Positions 25,885 through 37,537 are shown, counted from the first letter of the stretch. The stretch: 64,000 bases of DNA from Verrucomicrobiota bacterium (GCA_028293545.1 JAQGOP010000010.1:1-64000), one strand, 5' to 3'. Numbers and translations: made by a program. Notes: generated by a model not told the origin, from the letters alone.

Positions 25885-27179
25885 CAGGCGTCGATCACAA
25901 GGTTCCCCTTGGGCTTGCAGATACACGTGAGGCAGGAGCCGGTTTCCGCCTCGGCGCCGTGGCCGCCGAGGTACTCGACGGCGCCGGATTTGACCGCCAC
26001 GAGGCACGAGCCGCAATTGCCCGCCCGGCAACCGGCGTCGATCTTCACGCCCTTGGCCTCAGCCAGCTCGAGCAGCGACGAGTACGCCTGATCCCACCAA
26101 ACCTTTTGTCCCGACTTCGCGAACGTCACTTCCATCCCCACGAACGGCGCAGCGGTGAGCGAGGCTTTTACCGCCGGGGTCGCCACGCGTTTCACGCTCG
26201 CCGGGCCGAAGGCTTCGAAATGCACCCATTCGTCGGGCACGCCCCAAGCGCGCAGGCCGTCCGTGATCGACTCCATGAACGCGCCGGGGCCGCACAGGAA
26301 ATAATCGTAGTTGTTCGACGGAAGCAGCTTCCTGAAAAGCTCCACGCTGACGCGGCCCTCGTGGTGAAAATCGCGGCCCATCACTTCGTCGGCGCTCGGG
26401 CGGCTGTAGCAGATATACAGGCGGAGGTTCTTGTATTTGGCCGCGAGCTCGTCGACCTCCTGCTTCAGCATGTGCTCCGTGCGGTTGCGCGCGCCGAAGA
26501 AAAACCAGATCTCGCGGTCCGCCTTCGCTTCAAAAAGCGCGTTCGCCATCGCCACCATCGGCGTGATCCCCACGCCGCCGGAAATCAGCACGATCGGGCG
26601 CTCCTTCTCGATATCGAGGAAGAAATGCCCGTTCGGCGCCTTCACGTCGAGGATGTCGCCTTCCTTCACCGCATCGCAGAAAAACGACGAGCCCACGCCC
26701 GGCGGATGCGCCGAGTCCGGCGGCGGCGGGCACCGCTTGATCGTGACGCGGTAATAATCCGGGCGCGCGCTGTCGGAGAGCGAGTAGCAGCGGACGATCG
26801 GCTTGGTCGAACCGGGCAGGCTGAGTTGGAAGGTCAGGTACTGGCCGGGCTTGAACGCCGGCAGCTGCTTCCCGTCGTGCGGCCGCAGATAGAAGGAAAA
26901 CGTGTCCGCGCATTCGGGCACTTTGCGCGCCACCTTGAACTTGCGGATGCCGTTCCACGCCGACTTCGCGAGCTCGACGGATTGCACGCGTTTCCGCGCC
27001 GCGCGGATTTCCAGGGCGAGCCGCTGCTGCTCCAGCGTGCCACGCTTGACCTCGTAGTGGGCGCGACGCGCGCCGGCGACGACCATCAGCCCGACCTGCA
27101 AGACGAGGCCACCTAAAATGACCCAGCCCGCGACCTGCACGGGATTCTCCATTATGAAGCTCGGAAATTCGGCAAGCAT
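25884..27179 (-). CDS. Membrane-anchored flavin reductase with [2Fe-2S] ferredoxin domain
   Basis: A 431-residue oxidoreductase. One N-terminal membrane helix (about residues 14-36) anchors it. The FAD-binding barrel holds the RCYSLSDS motif, the nucleotide domain the ISGGVGITPMVAMANAL loop and CGPGAFMESI near the end of the reductase part. A C-terminal plant-type ferredoxin has CRAGNCGSC and a further Cys in SCLTC, enough for one [2Fe-2S] cluster. The layout resembles NqrF and oxygenase reductases with the domains reordered. As first gene of the six-gene operon it is the likely entry point for electrons from NAD(P)H, or exit point if flow runs inward. Confidence 0.9.
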   Translation of the reverse strand: MLAEFPSFIMENPVQVAGWVILGGLVLQVGLMVVAGARRAHYEVKRGTLEQQRLALEIRAARKRVQSVELAKSAWNGIRKFKVARKVPECADTFSFYLRPHDGKQLPAFKPGQYLTFQLSLPGSTKPIVRCYSLSDSARPDYYRVTIKRCPPPPDSAHPPGVGSSFFCDAVKEGDILDVKAPNGHFFLDIEKERPIVLISGGVGITPMVAMANALFEAKADREIWFFFGARNRTEHMLKQEVDELAAKYKNLRLYICYSRPSADEVMGRDFHHEGRVSVELFRKLLPSNNYDYFLCGPGAFMESITDGLRAWGVPDEWVHFEAFGPASVKRVATPAVKASLTAAPFVGMEVTFAKSGQKVWWDQAYSSLLELAEAKGVKIDAGCRAGNCGSCLVAVKSGAVEYLGGHGAEAETGSCLTCICKPKGNLVIDA

Positions 27180-27285
27180 GGTGGAAGAGAAAGACAGAAG
27201 GATAAGGAAAGGAAGACGATACCGGCGGTTTCTGCTTGTAGATAAAATTGCGCCGGCCTTGTTATGAGTACAATAGATTCTTCCG
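27180..27285. promoter_or_regulatory. Divergent promoter region of the cytochrome locus
   Basis: This 106-base gap must hold the promoters of the six-gene operon (leftward) and the tetraheme gene (rightward). Rightward, a TACAAT box (27269-27274) lies 15 bases after TTGCGC (27248-27253), which would give an almost leaderless tetraheme transcript. A purine-rich stretch occupies 27180-27215. No clear binding-site palindrome was found. Confidence 0.4.
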
Positions 27286-28470
27286 GTGAACTATCATTTT
27301 TTACGCCTTGTGCCTGCCGTCCTGAGCGCCGGTGCCCTGGCTTTCCCCGCAGGCGCTGCACCCACCGCCGGGAATGAAATTGCCGGGTTGATCCACGGGC
27401 CGTCGACCTGCTCGACCAGCGGTTGCCATGGCGGGGCCAGCGAACGCAGCCGCCAATATGTGATCTGGTCGCAGCGCGACGTTCACTCGCGTTCTTATAA
27501 TACCCTCACCAGCGCCCGCTCCGCGCGAATGGCAGAGGCGCTGAAGATCGACAACCCCACGAAAAGCGCCACCTGCGCGGCGTGCCACGCCCCGCTGCAG
27601 ACGGTCGAGCCAACCTTTCTCGCGGCCAACGCCCACCCCGAGGATGGCGTCAGTTGCGTGACGTGCCACGGCGTATCCACCGACGACTGGCTGCGGAGCC
27701 ACACGCGTCCGGACTGGACGCATCAGGACCGCGTCGCGGCGGGCATGCGCGACCTGCGCAATCTTTATATCCGCGCGAACAGCTGCGTCGCCTGCCACCA
27801 GAACATCGACCCGCAACTCGTGAAGGTCGGACGGCATCCCCAGCTTATTTTCGAACTCGACGGCCAGGCGGTGAGCGAGCCCAAGCATTGGACCGAGGCG
27901 GCCAACTGGCAGGGTGGCCAGGCGTGGTTCGTCGGGCAGGCGGTCGCGCTCCGCGAAATGAGCTGGGCGCTGGCGCATGAACGCACCGACGCCGATCTCG
28001 ACGCCCCGCGCTGGGCCGGCTTGCTCTGGCTTCTCCAGCGCTGCGATGCGGGCGATGCCCTGCCGCCTATCGCCGCGGTTTCCAACGAGGCCAGCCAGGC
28101 TTCATATGCGGGCGCGATGGATCAGGCCGATGTCATCGCGCGCCGCGGAGCGGAAATCACCTGGTCATCCGATCTCACCAAGACCCTGGTGAAAAAACTC
28201 GCCGCAACGCATCCCGATTTTCTCGATGCGGCGACGGCGCAGCCGGTCCAAGCCCGCCGCGCCGAACGCCTCGTGCTCGCATTGGATCGTTTGCTGGCCT
28301 CGCTGCCGGTCGCGCAGCGTCCGCCGGCAGCGGGCGCGCCGCTCGACAAACTTTTCCAGCTCGCGCAGTCGGTCCCCGACTTTTCGCCGAAGGATTTTGC
28401 CCGCGAATTGGCCGCGTTCGAGATGGCGCTGAATCCGGTGGCGGACGCCAAAGTCGCTTCGCGCGACTAG
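27286..28470 (+). CDS. Tetraheme cytochrome c554-like protein
   Basis: A 394-residue exported protein with GTG start at 27286 and signal peptide (LVPAVLSAGALAFPAGAAP). Four heme sites lie in the first about 170 residues: one atypical CSTSGCH with four spacer residues, then CAACH, CVTCH and CVACH. The CX4CH plus CxxCH order is that of the cytochrome c554 / multiheme domain group. The C-terminal about 200 residues are helical and heme-free. It is transcribed away from the six-gene operon and probably serves as a soluble periplasmic carrier for the same electron path. Confidence 0.88.
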   Translation: MNYHFLRLVPAVLSAGALAFPAGAAPTAGNEIAGLIHGPSTCSTSGCHGGASERSRQYVIWSQRDVHSRSYNTLTSARSARMAEALKIDNPTKSATCAACHAPLQTVEPTFLAANAHPEDGVSCVTCHGVSTDDWLRSHTRPDWTHQDRVAAGMRDLRNLYIRANSCVACHQNIDPQLVKVGRHPQLIFELDGQAVSEPKHWTEAANWQGGQAWFVGQAVALREMSWALAHERTDADLDAPRWAGLLWLLQRCDAGDALPPIAAVSNEASQASYAGAMDQADVIARRGAEITWSSDLTKTLVKKLAATHPDFLDAATAQPVQARRAERLVLALDRLLASLPVAQRPPAAGAPLDKLFQLAQSVPDFSPKDFARELAAFEMALNPVADAKVASRD

Positions 28471-28610
28471 GTGGAACGCGTTGTCCCTAACGCGTTGTCG
28501 AAGACCCTGAGCCTGTCGAATGGGAGCGGCTCCGTCCGCGTTTAAACATCGACGGAGCCAAACAGCGCCTTGCGGAGAAGTCGCTCCACCTTGCGACTTC
28601 GTCGCCGATT
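28471..28610. repeat. Dispersed intergenic repeat, second long copy
   Basis: The region after the tetraheme stop matches 15121-15260 over most of its length and contains 28559-28590, the 32 bases found inverted and unchanged at 2510-2541. It separates the convergent tetraheme gene and the large secreted protein gene. Confidence 0.75.
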
Positions 28611-28624
28611 CGGAGGAGCGAGGC

Positions 28625-31579
<2,955 letters not shown>

Positions 31580-31753
31580 TTCCAGATTCAGCGGAGGCAA
31601 AGCGCGCCCGGGTGGCGAGCATTTTTATCCACGAAGCGGACCGAAGAAACCCTTACCTTGGCGCGGAGTTCGCGAATTTTTAAGCGATCGAGAGTTTGAC
31701 CGACCGAACCCAATCCATTTTCCACGAAACCAAAATCGAACCCGCGGAGTGAG

Positions 31754-31864
31754 TGGCCGCAAAAAAGCGCAAGTTTCCCAGGCTTCGTATCCACACTTCC
31801 GCGCGCTTATAAGCGCTCTCGAATCTCCTTCGCAGCCGCTGAAACTTGCGCTTTTTTGCGGCCA
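31754..31864. repeat. Perfect 24-bp inverted repeat with nested palindrome
   Basis: The 305 bases between the secreted-protein and recN genes hold no gene. Arms at 31754-31777 and 31841-31864 are exact reverse complements (core GCCGCAAAAAAGCGCAAG). In the 63-base loop lies a further perfect 14-base palindrome GCGCTTATAAGCGC at 31803-31816. Each arm ends in a run of six A or T, so the hairpin could also terminate transcripts from either side. Confidence 0.85.
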
Positions 31865-31884
31865 ACCCTCCTCTGCTCCGCTGC

Positions 31885-33546
31885 TTACTTTCCCAGCAAT
31901 TCCTCGGCGTGCGCGAGGGCGCTCTTCGCCTTGCTGTCGCCGAGCATGCGCGCGATTTCAGTGACGCGGGCCTTTCGGCTGGCTTGGATCGGCTCGATCG
32001 TCACCACGGCGCGGTCCTTCGACTGGTCCTTGGTGACCACGAGATGACACGTGGCCTGCGCCGCAACCTGCGGGAGATGGGTCACGCACAGCACTTGGTG
32101 CGACTTCGCGATCCCGGCCATTTTTTCCCCGACCACGCGGCCGATTTCGCCGCCGACGTTGGCATCGACTTCGTCGAACACCAACAGCGGCACTTCGTCG
32201 AGGTCGGCGAGCACGGTTTTCAGCGCGAGCATCACGCGCGCAAGTTCGCCGCTCGAAGCGACTCGGTTCAAGGGCAGCGGCGCTTCGCCAACATTGGGTG
32301 AGAACAAAAACTCCGCCCCGCAATCGCCGGTCGGCCCGAGCTCGGCCAGGGGAACCAGGCGGATCGAGAAATCCGCTTTCTTGAAACCGAGCTGGGCGAT
32401 CGATTTCGCCGCGACCTTCGCCAGTTCCCTGGCGGCTTTTTCGCGCGCGCTGCGAAGAGTCGCCGCTTCTTTTTTGGCCGCCCGGAGCGCGTCGGTCATC
32501 TGCCGCTCAAGCCGGGCGAGCGTGCCTTCCAAGTCGCCCTGCACCTCGAGGCGGCGCCGCATTTCATCGCGCGCGGCGAGCACCACCGGCAGCTCGCCGC
32601 CATGTTTGCGCTTCAGCTCGAGCCAGGTGTTCATCTGCGCCGCCAGCTGTTCGGCCTGCTCGGGATCAAATTGCAGCTCCTGGCTCAATGCGGAAAATTC
32701 CGCGCCGAGATCGTTCAGCTCCACCGCGGCGGACGACAGGCGATCGGCGAGGGGTTTGCTGGTGGCGTCGATGTTCTCGATTTGCCGCGCCTCCCGGAGC
32801 AAGGCCGCGATCCGCGTCTGCACGCCGTCTTCGCCGGTGAGTCCGCCGGCAAGCGCCTGGGAGAGTTCGATCAATTCCTGTGAGCGACTCATGCGCGCAA
32901 AATCGCGCTCGAGGGTATCGATCGCCGCGTCCGTCAGGTCCAACGCATCGATGCGCGCGAGCTGGTTCTGGAGAAACTCGATTTGGTCCGGGGCGAGCTT
33001 GGTTTCATGCGCGATCCGATCCTTTTCCGCGACCAGGCCCCGCCACTCGGAATATTTCGCCTGGTAAACTTCCAGCGCACCGTCGGCGCGCCCAAAAAGG
33101 TCGAGCAGCTTGAGCTGGAAACTTTCCTTGAGGAGGCGCCGCGGTTCGCTCGGGCCGTGGAAATCGACCCAATGCTCCCCGAGCTGCTGGAGCGCGGAGA
33201 GCGTGGCGAGGCTGCCATTGACGGAAATCCTCGGCGCTTTTTCGCGCGGCACGCTTCGCTTCAGGATCAGCAATCCATCCTCGCAAGGCGGCAGGTCGAG
33301 CGAAGCGAGGACGGCATCGATCCGTTTCGAGTCGGTAAAAAACAGCGCGGCTTCCGCTTCGGCCGCCGGCGCGCCCTGGCGTATGATGGTCTTGTCGGCG
33401 CGCTCGCCCGCAAGCAGCGCCAGGGCGCCGAGAAGAATGCTCTTGCCCGCGCCGGTTTCGCCGGTGACAGCGGTGAAGCCCTCCTCGAAATCGAGCGCCA
33501 CTTCCTCGAGGAGCGCGAGATTCCGGATGCGGAGGGATTGGAGCAT
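31885..33546 (-). CDS. recN: DNA repair protein RecN
   Basis: RecN is an SMC-like ATPase that acts early at double-strand breaks. The 553-residue length is usual. The N-terminal ATPase half begins MLQSLRIRNLALLEEVALDFEEG and holds Walker A GETGAGKS (about residues 30-37). A long coiled coil spans about residues 150-370. The second ATPase half has the signature region NRVASSGELARVMLALK and Walker B LLVFDEVDANVGGEIG near residues 430-475, with the HQVLCVTHLPQVAA switch region. No LexA-like box is obvious upstream. It is flanked by inverted repeats on both sides. Confidence 0.96.
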   Translation of the reverse strand: MLQSLRIRNLALLEEVALDFEEGFTAVTGETGAGKSILLGALALLAGERADKTIIRQGAPAAEAEAALFFTDSKRIDAVLASLDLPPCEDGLLILKRSVPREKAPRISVNGSLATLSALQQLGEHWVDFHGPSEPRRLLKESFQLKLLDLFGRADGALEVYQAKYSEWRGLVAEKDRIAHETKLAPDQIEFLQNQLARIDALDLTDAAIDTLERDFARMSRSQELIELSQALAGGLTGEDGVQTRIAALLREARQIENIDATSKPLADRLSSAAVELNDLGAEFSALSQELQFDPEQAEQLAAQMNTWLELKRKHGGELPVVLAARDEMRRRLEVQGDLEGTLARLERQMTDALRAAKKEAATLRSAREKAARELAKVAAKSIAQLGFKKADFSIRLVPLAELGPTGDCGAEFLFSPNVGEAPLPLNRVASSGELARVMLALKTVLADLDEVPLLVFDEVDANVGGEIGRVVGEKMAGIAKSHQVLCVTHLPQVAAQATCHLVVTKDQSKDRAVVTIEPIQASRKARVTEIARMLGDSKAKSALAHAEELLGK

Positions 33547-33622
33547 GGCGGTTACCGATGGACCGCCCTTTCGCGTTCGTCAAAGCCACTTCTTCCCCAC
33601 GCGGAAAAACCCTCGGAAGTTT

Positions 33623-33760
33623 AACCACGAATGAACCCGAATGAATACGAATTCGAACCTCGATGCCGGAGATCTTTTGCGGGAGCTCCGAGTTAAGTCC
33701 TAGGTTCCGAACTGAACATTTCGCCTTTTCTGATTCGTGTTCATTCGGGTCCATTCGTGG
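33623..33760. repeat. Inverted repeat of the ACCACGAATG type
   Basis: Arms at 33623-33652 (AACCACGAATGAACCCGAAT and ten more bases) and 33732-33760 (ATTCGTGTTCATTCGGGTCC and nine more bases) are inverted copies with a few mismatches. Each arm is itself built of imperfect direct units CGAATGAA. The spacer is about 80 bases. The rest of the 275-base gap between recN and the dehydrogenase gene shows nothing else. Confidence 0.8.
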
Positions 33761-33821
33761 TGAAGCCGGTTTTGAATCTACTCGCCAGAGTTAGGCCTGC
33801 TCGCAGATTTCGCCTTCATTC

Positions 33822-34577
33822 ATGATCAACCTCACCGGGCAACGCGTTTTCGTCGTGGGTGGCAGCCGGGGGATCGGGCGTGCCGCCGCCCTCATGGCCG
33901 CGAAGGCGGGCGCCGATGTCGGGATCAGTTATGCGCGCGATCGCGCGTCGGCGAACGACGTCGTGAAAAAAATCGAGGCCCTCGGCCGGCGTTCATTGGC
34001 GGTGCAGGCCGACGTCACCGATGAACCGGCTATGATCACCGCGACCGACTCCGTCGCCATGGCCCTGGGCGGGCTCGACGGCCTTGTCGTTTCCGCCGGG
34101 ATTTTCGAGGGCCAACCGCTCGAGGAAATGACCCTCGAGCTGTGGAACCGCGTGCTCGCCACGAATCTCACCGGGACCTTCCTCGCGATGAAAGCGGCTG
34201 TGCCGCACCTGAAAAAAGCCCAAGGTGGCTCGGTGATCGTCTACACTTCCACCGCGGGACAGCGGGGCAGCGACACCTACTCCGCCTACGCCACGAGCAA
34301 GGCCGGCCAGATCATGTTCATGCGCAGCATGGCGCGGGAGCTGGCCCCGGCGAAAATCCGCGTGAACTGCGTGGCCCCGGCGTGGACGGAAACCGATATG
34401 GCTCGCGACTCCATTTCCGCGATCGGCCGCGACAAGCTCATCGCCGGATTTCCCCTCGGACGCATTGGCCAGCCCGACGATATCGCCGGCGCGACCGTTT
34501 ATCTCCTTTCGAAACTCGCCGAATTCGTCACCGGGATGACTCTCACCGTCGACGGTGGCCAGGACATGCGCGGGTAG
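33822..34577 (+). CDS. Short-chain dehydrogenase/reductase (FabG-like)
   Basis: A 251-residue NAD(P)-dependent oxidoreductase of the classical SDR family. The cofactor loop GGSRGIGR is at residues 12-19, the structural NAG-like position is replaced by VSAGIF, the catalytic Ser lies in YTSTAG, and Tyr-x3-Lys in YATSK (about residues 156-160). The ending FVTGMTLTVDGGQDMRG is standard. An Arg in YARDRAS after the second strand suggests NADP(H). It is not part of an operon with a known pathway, so the substrate is unknown; a role in fatty acid synthesis is possible but not shown. Confidence 0.9.
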   Translation: MINLTGQRVFVVGGSRGIGRAAALMAAKAGADVGISYARDRASANDVVKKIEALGRRSLAVQADVTDEPAMITATDSVAMALGGLDGLVVSAGIFEGQPLEEMTLELWNRVLATNLTGTFLAMKAAVPHLKKAQGGSVIVYTSTAGQRGSDTYSAYATSKAGQIMFMRSMARELAPAKIRVNCVAPAWTETDMARDSISAIGRDKLIAGFPLGRIGQPDDIAGATVYLLSKLAEFVTGMTLTVDGGQDMRG

Positions 34578-34679
34578 GAAATTGCCAGGACGGGACCGCC
34601 GTACGTGACGAATGGATTTGCTGCGCGTAAGCGATTCCCGCAATGGATATGAACAGGAATTTCCGAAGTCTTAACACCA

Positions 34680-35012
34680 ATGACGATTGAAGATCTTAAA
34701 GTCGGGCACTGGTACCGAATCCAACATTTTGGAGCGAGGGCGCTCGATAAATACAGTGGGCTTGCGCAGTTCGTGGGCATGGATCCTCCCGGCTATCCGA
34801 AGGGGTCCCTCGATTTTCTTTGCCAGGACGGCGTGGCCGGGGTGTTCCCGATCCAGTCCGTCGCCGGAGAGGAAAAATTGCCGACGAAAAAAACCGACGT
34901 TCGCACGGTCCTGACCGAGGCGATGGCGCAGATGTACGCGCTGAACCACGACAAGCACGTCGACTACATCCTCACGCGCCTGAAGCCGTTCCTGAAAGAG
35001 CCCGCTGAGTAA
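34680..35012 (+). CDS. Small protein of unknown function
   Basis: A 110-residue protein I do not recognise, starting MTIEDLKVGHWYRIQHFGARALDKYSGLAQFVG. It has no signal peptide or membrane segment. The first half looks like a small beta-barrel (KVGHWYRI, GLAQFVGMD, LDFLCQDGVAGVFPI), and the second half is helical and charged, with MAQMYALNHDKHVDYILTRLK. Good codon usage and normal composition support it as a real gene. It lies 102 bases after the dehydrogenase and is followed directly by a repeat hairpin. Confidence 0.65.
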   Translation: MTIEDLKVGHWYRIQHFGARALDKYSGLAQFVGMDPPGYPKGSLDFLCQDGVAGVFPIQSVAGEEKLPTKKTDVRTVLTEAMAQMYALNHDKHVDYILTRLKPFLKEPAE

Positions 35013-35017
35013 TTGAA

Positions 35018-35095
35018 GTAGCGCAGGCGGCTCGCCTGCTCCGGGATTGGGAACTTGAAATTCGATCTTCGGAGCAGGCGGGCCGCCTGCGCTAC
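35018..35095. repeat. Facing pair of GCAGGCGG palindromes forming a near-perfect hairpin
   Basis: Units at 35023-35039 (GCAGGCGGCTCGCCTGC) and 35074-35090 (GCAGGCGGGCCGCCTGC) lie in inverted arms GTAGCGCAGGCGGCTCGCCT and CAGGCGGGCCGCCTGCGCTA with only one mismatch. The spacer is about 26 bases. The stop codon of the convergent transporter gene lies within the right arm (35092-35094), so the element sits between two gene ends and may serve as a bidirectional terminator. Confidence 0.85.
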
Positions 35096-36324
35096 CTCGG
35101 CGCCGGGACCACTGCCGCCCGCGGCTTCAACACGAGCAGCAAGACTGCCGTGATCAACAATCCGCCCGCCGCGCACTGGAACACGATCGCGAGATCAACC
35201 TTCGAGTCCCGCAACGCCCCACTCGCGTACGTCATGGCGCCGCCGGCCAGGCACCCGATCATGTTCAGAAAACCGTAGCCCGTCGCGCTGTACCGCTCAT
35301 CGACCAGCGAACGCAGGATCGGCATGAGGTTCGCATCGTAGAAGCCGCGCCCGATTCCAAACAGCACCAACCCGCCCAACGCGATCGCGAGGGTTTCGCT
35401 CCAACCCAGCACGAACAGCGCCGGCGCGGCGGCCAGGTAGCCCAGCGCCGGTACCAGCATTCGGCCGCGGGGCCGGGTTCGGGCCCAACGATCCGCCCAT
35501 GCGCCCCCCACCAGGATTCCCGCGAGCGACGCCACTTGCAGATAGGCCGTCGCGGACAGGCCGGCGGTGCCCAATCCGAGTTTGAAATGCTCCCGCAGAT
35601 ACGTCGGGAGCCAGCCATAGATCGCCCAATTCGCCACTCCGACCAGTGCGTTCAGGAGGAGCAGAATCGTAAAAGCCTTCCGGGAAAATAATTCACGCAG
35701 CGCGGGGCCGACCCGCACGCCATTCGACACCACCGCGGCTGCTTCGCTTCGCGGGGCATCGCGGAGAAAAAACATCAGGCAGAGCGCGTAGCCGACGCCG
35801 ATGGCGCCGAGGATGGTGAAGCCCATCCGCCAGCCGTACGCTTCCGCGATAAAACCGCCCAAGCCGCCGAGCGCGCCGCCCGCATACATCCCGCTGCCGT
35901 GCAGAGCCGTCGCCAGGGATCGCGTGGACCCGCGGTGATGGTCGGAAATCAGCGCCAGTGCCGCCGGCAGATAACACGCCTCGCTCACCCCCATCAAGGC
36001 CCGCGCCCAGAAGAGGCCTTGGTACGACTGCATATGACCCGTCAACCAGGTGACCAGCGACCAGATGAGCAGGCTGACGAGGATCACCCCGCGACGACTG
36101 TACCGATCGGCCAGGAATCCACAGCACGGACTCGCAAGCCCGTAGACCCAGAGGAACACCGAAGTCAGCAAGCCGAACTGCGCCTCGGTCATCGGGATGT
36201 CCGCGAGGATGGGCTCGCGCATCGTCGTGATAACGAGCCGATCCAGGTAATTGAGCAGCGCCACCACCCAAAGCAGCGCCACCGTCGCCCAAGCCACCCG
36301 GCTTCCGATTGTTGATTTAGTCAT
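35092..36324 (-). CDS. MFS transporter, possible sialic acid or sugar-acid importer
   Basis: A 410-residue transporter with 12 membrane segments, starting MTKSTIGSRVAWATVALLWVVALLNYLDR. The MFS motif A is seen as GFLADRYSRRGVILVSLL and its half-repeat as GAWADRWARTRPRGRMLV. The start at 36324 overlaps the mutarotase stop by four bases, so both are cotranslated. With N-acetylneuraminate lyase and a NanM-like mutarotase in the same locus, uptake of N-acetylneuraminate is a reasonable guess, but the family as such (spinster/glucarate-type) carries many organic acids. Confidence 0.85.
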   Translation of the reverse strand: MTKSTIGSRVAWATVALLWVVALLNYLDRLVITTMREPILADIPMTEAQFGLLTSVFLWVYGLASPCCGFLADRYSRRGVILVSLLIWSLVTWLTGHMQSYQGLFWARALMGVSEACYLPAALALISDHHRGSTRSLATALHGSGMYAGGALGGLGGFIAEAYGWRMGFTILGAIGVGYALCLMFFLRDAPRSEAAAVVSNGVRVGPALRELFSRKAFTILLLLNALVGVANWAIYGWLPTYLREHFKLGLGTAGLSATAYLQVASLAGILVGGAWADRWARTRPRGRMLVPALGYLAAAPALFVLGWSETLAIALGGLVLFGIGRGFYDANLMPILRSLVDERYSATGYGFLNMIGCLAGGAMTYASGALRDSKVDLAIVFQCAAGGLLITAVLLLVLKPRAAVVPAPR

Positions 36325-37331
36325 GCGAAAACTTTCCTGCGCTCGCGCTCCAGCGCCCACACCTCCGGGGACCGGTATCCCGGAATGCGCTCTCCATTCG
36401 GTACGATCCATTGTCGGTCCCATTCTGTCGCCGGCACCGTCGCCCGCGAAAATGGCGCCTGGCCGCGCACGCTCCAGCGATCCCGGCTGGGATCATAGGC
36501 CAGGATGTCCCGCGGAAATCCCGGATGACCCGGCCCGTCGAGATGCCGCCGCCCGCCGTCGTCGCCTCCGATCACCAGCAGCTGCCCGTCGCGAGCCAAC
36601 GGCGCCGGTGACGGTGCCGCCACCGCCGGGCGCGGGAGATCGGCGAGGCGCGTCCACCCCTTGCCCGCACGATACGCGTACGCGTCATTGAGGTAGGTCC
36701 GCACCGGTTTGCCGGCTGCATCGGACTTCAGGCTTACTCCGCTCATCAGGTAGAATGTTTCGTCGATGGAACCGGCCACTGCCAGCATTCGCGGCGCACC
36801 GGGACAAGGCGGCAGTTCGCGCCATCCGCATTCGGGCGCATTCAAATCGAGCGCCCAGAATGTCGACAGCGCGGCGGTATCGGTCGGCGTCGCCGTGCCT
36901 CCTGCCAGGTAAAAAGTTTTCCCCACCTTCGCGCCGCTCATGAACGCGCAGGGCCGCGGCAAGGCGGGCCATTGGTCCCGGCTCAGCATCCGACCATCCC
37001 ACTTGAGCAAAAAAACGTCGGCGAAATTTTCGCGCGCATCCCCACCGCCGGCGCAGATCACGCCCTCCGGGATGGTGACTGAGACTCCATAAGCATTCGC
37101 GCGCGGCAGTTTTCCCACCTTGATCCAATCCGCATCGCGGGCAGCGAGGAGATACACTTCGTCGGACCAGATTTTAGTGCCGCCTTCCCAAGGGCGTTTC
37201 CCGGGGAAATTGGCGCCGCCAGCCACGAGCAAAGCCCCGCCGGCGACACCCGTGAACGGCGCAGCAAAGCCCTCGGGATCCGGCAGTGATTTCAACTGCG
37301 TCCAATGAAGCTCACCTTGCGCAGTAGCCAT
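36321..37331 (-). CDS. Kelch-type cyclically permuted mutarotase (NanM-like)
   Basis: A 336-residue protein that folds as a six-bladed Kelch propeller. Blade signatures include GVAGGALLVAGGANFPGKRPW, SVTIPEGVICAGGGDARENF, VGKTFYLAGGTATP and LLVIGGDDGGRR. The GGANFPGKxPWEGG motif is typical of N-acetylneuraminate epimerase NanM and its relatives, which speed the alpha/beta conversion of sialic acid. There is no clear signal peptide, so unlike E. coli NanM it may be cytoplasmic. It is cotranscribed with an MFS transporter and lies near the lyase gene. Confidence 0.85.
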   Translation of the reverse strand: MATAQGELHWTQLKSLPDPEGFAAPFTGVAGGALLVAGGANFPGKRPWEGGTKIWSDEVYLLAARDADWIKVGKLPRANAYGVSVTIPEGVICAGGGDARENFADVFLLKWDGRMLSRDQWPALPRPCAFMSGAKVGKTFYLAGGTATPTDTAALSTFWALDLNAPECGWRELPPCPGAPRMLAVAGSIDETFYLMSGVSLKSDAAGKPVRTYLNDAYAYRAGKGWTRLADLPRPAVAAPSPAPLARDGQLLVIGGDDGGRRHLDGPGHPGFPRDILAYDPSRDRWSVRGQAPFSRATVPATEWDRQWIVPNGERIPGYRSPEVWALERERRKVFA

Positions 37332-37537
37332 TCACTCGTGGGGTCAGGGAAAAGGGGCGCAGGCTTCGTCACCGAGGAAGCGCACGCATTCCAGAATTTC
37401 ATTTCCAGACCCATCCGTCACAAAGGAATTTTTCTGGTCTGCTCACCTGATCAGATCATCGCGAAGCGAAACGTCCCATTGAACACCCGATTCAATTTAA
37501 GAAGGAAACCTTCGACAAATCCCGATCCGCCATCGGC

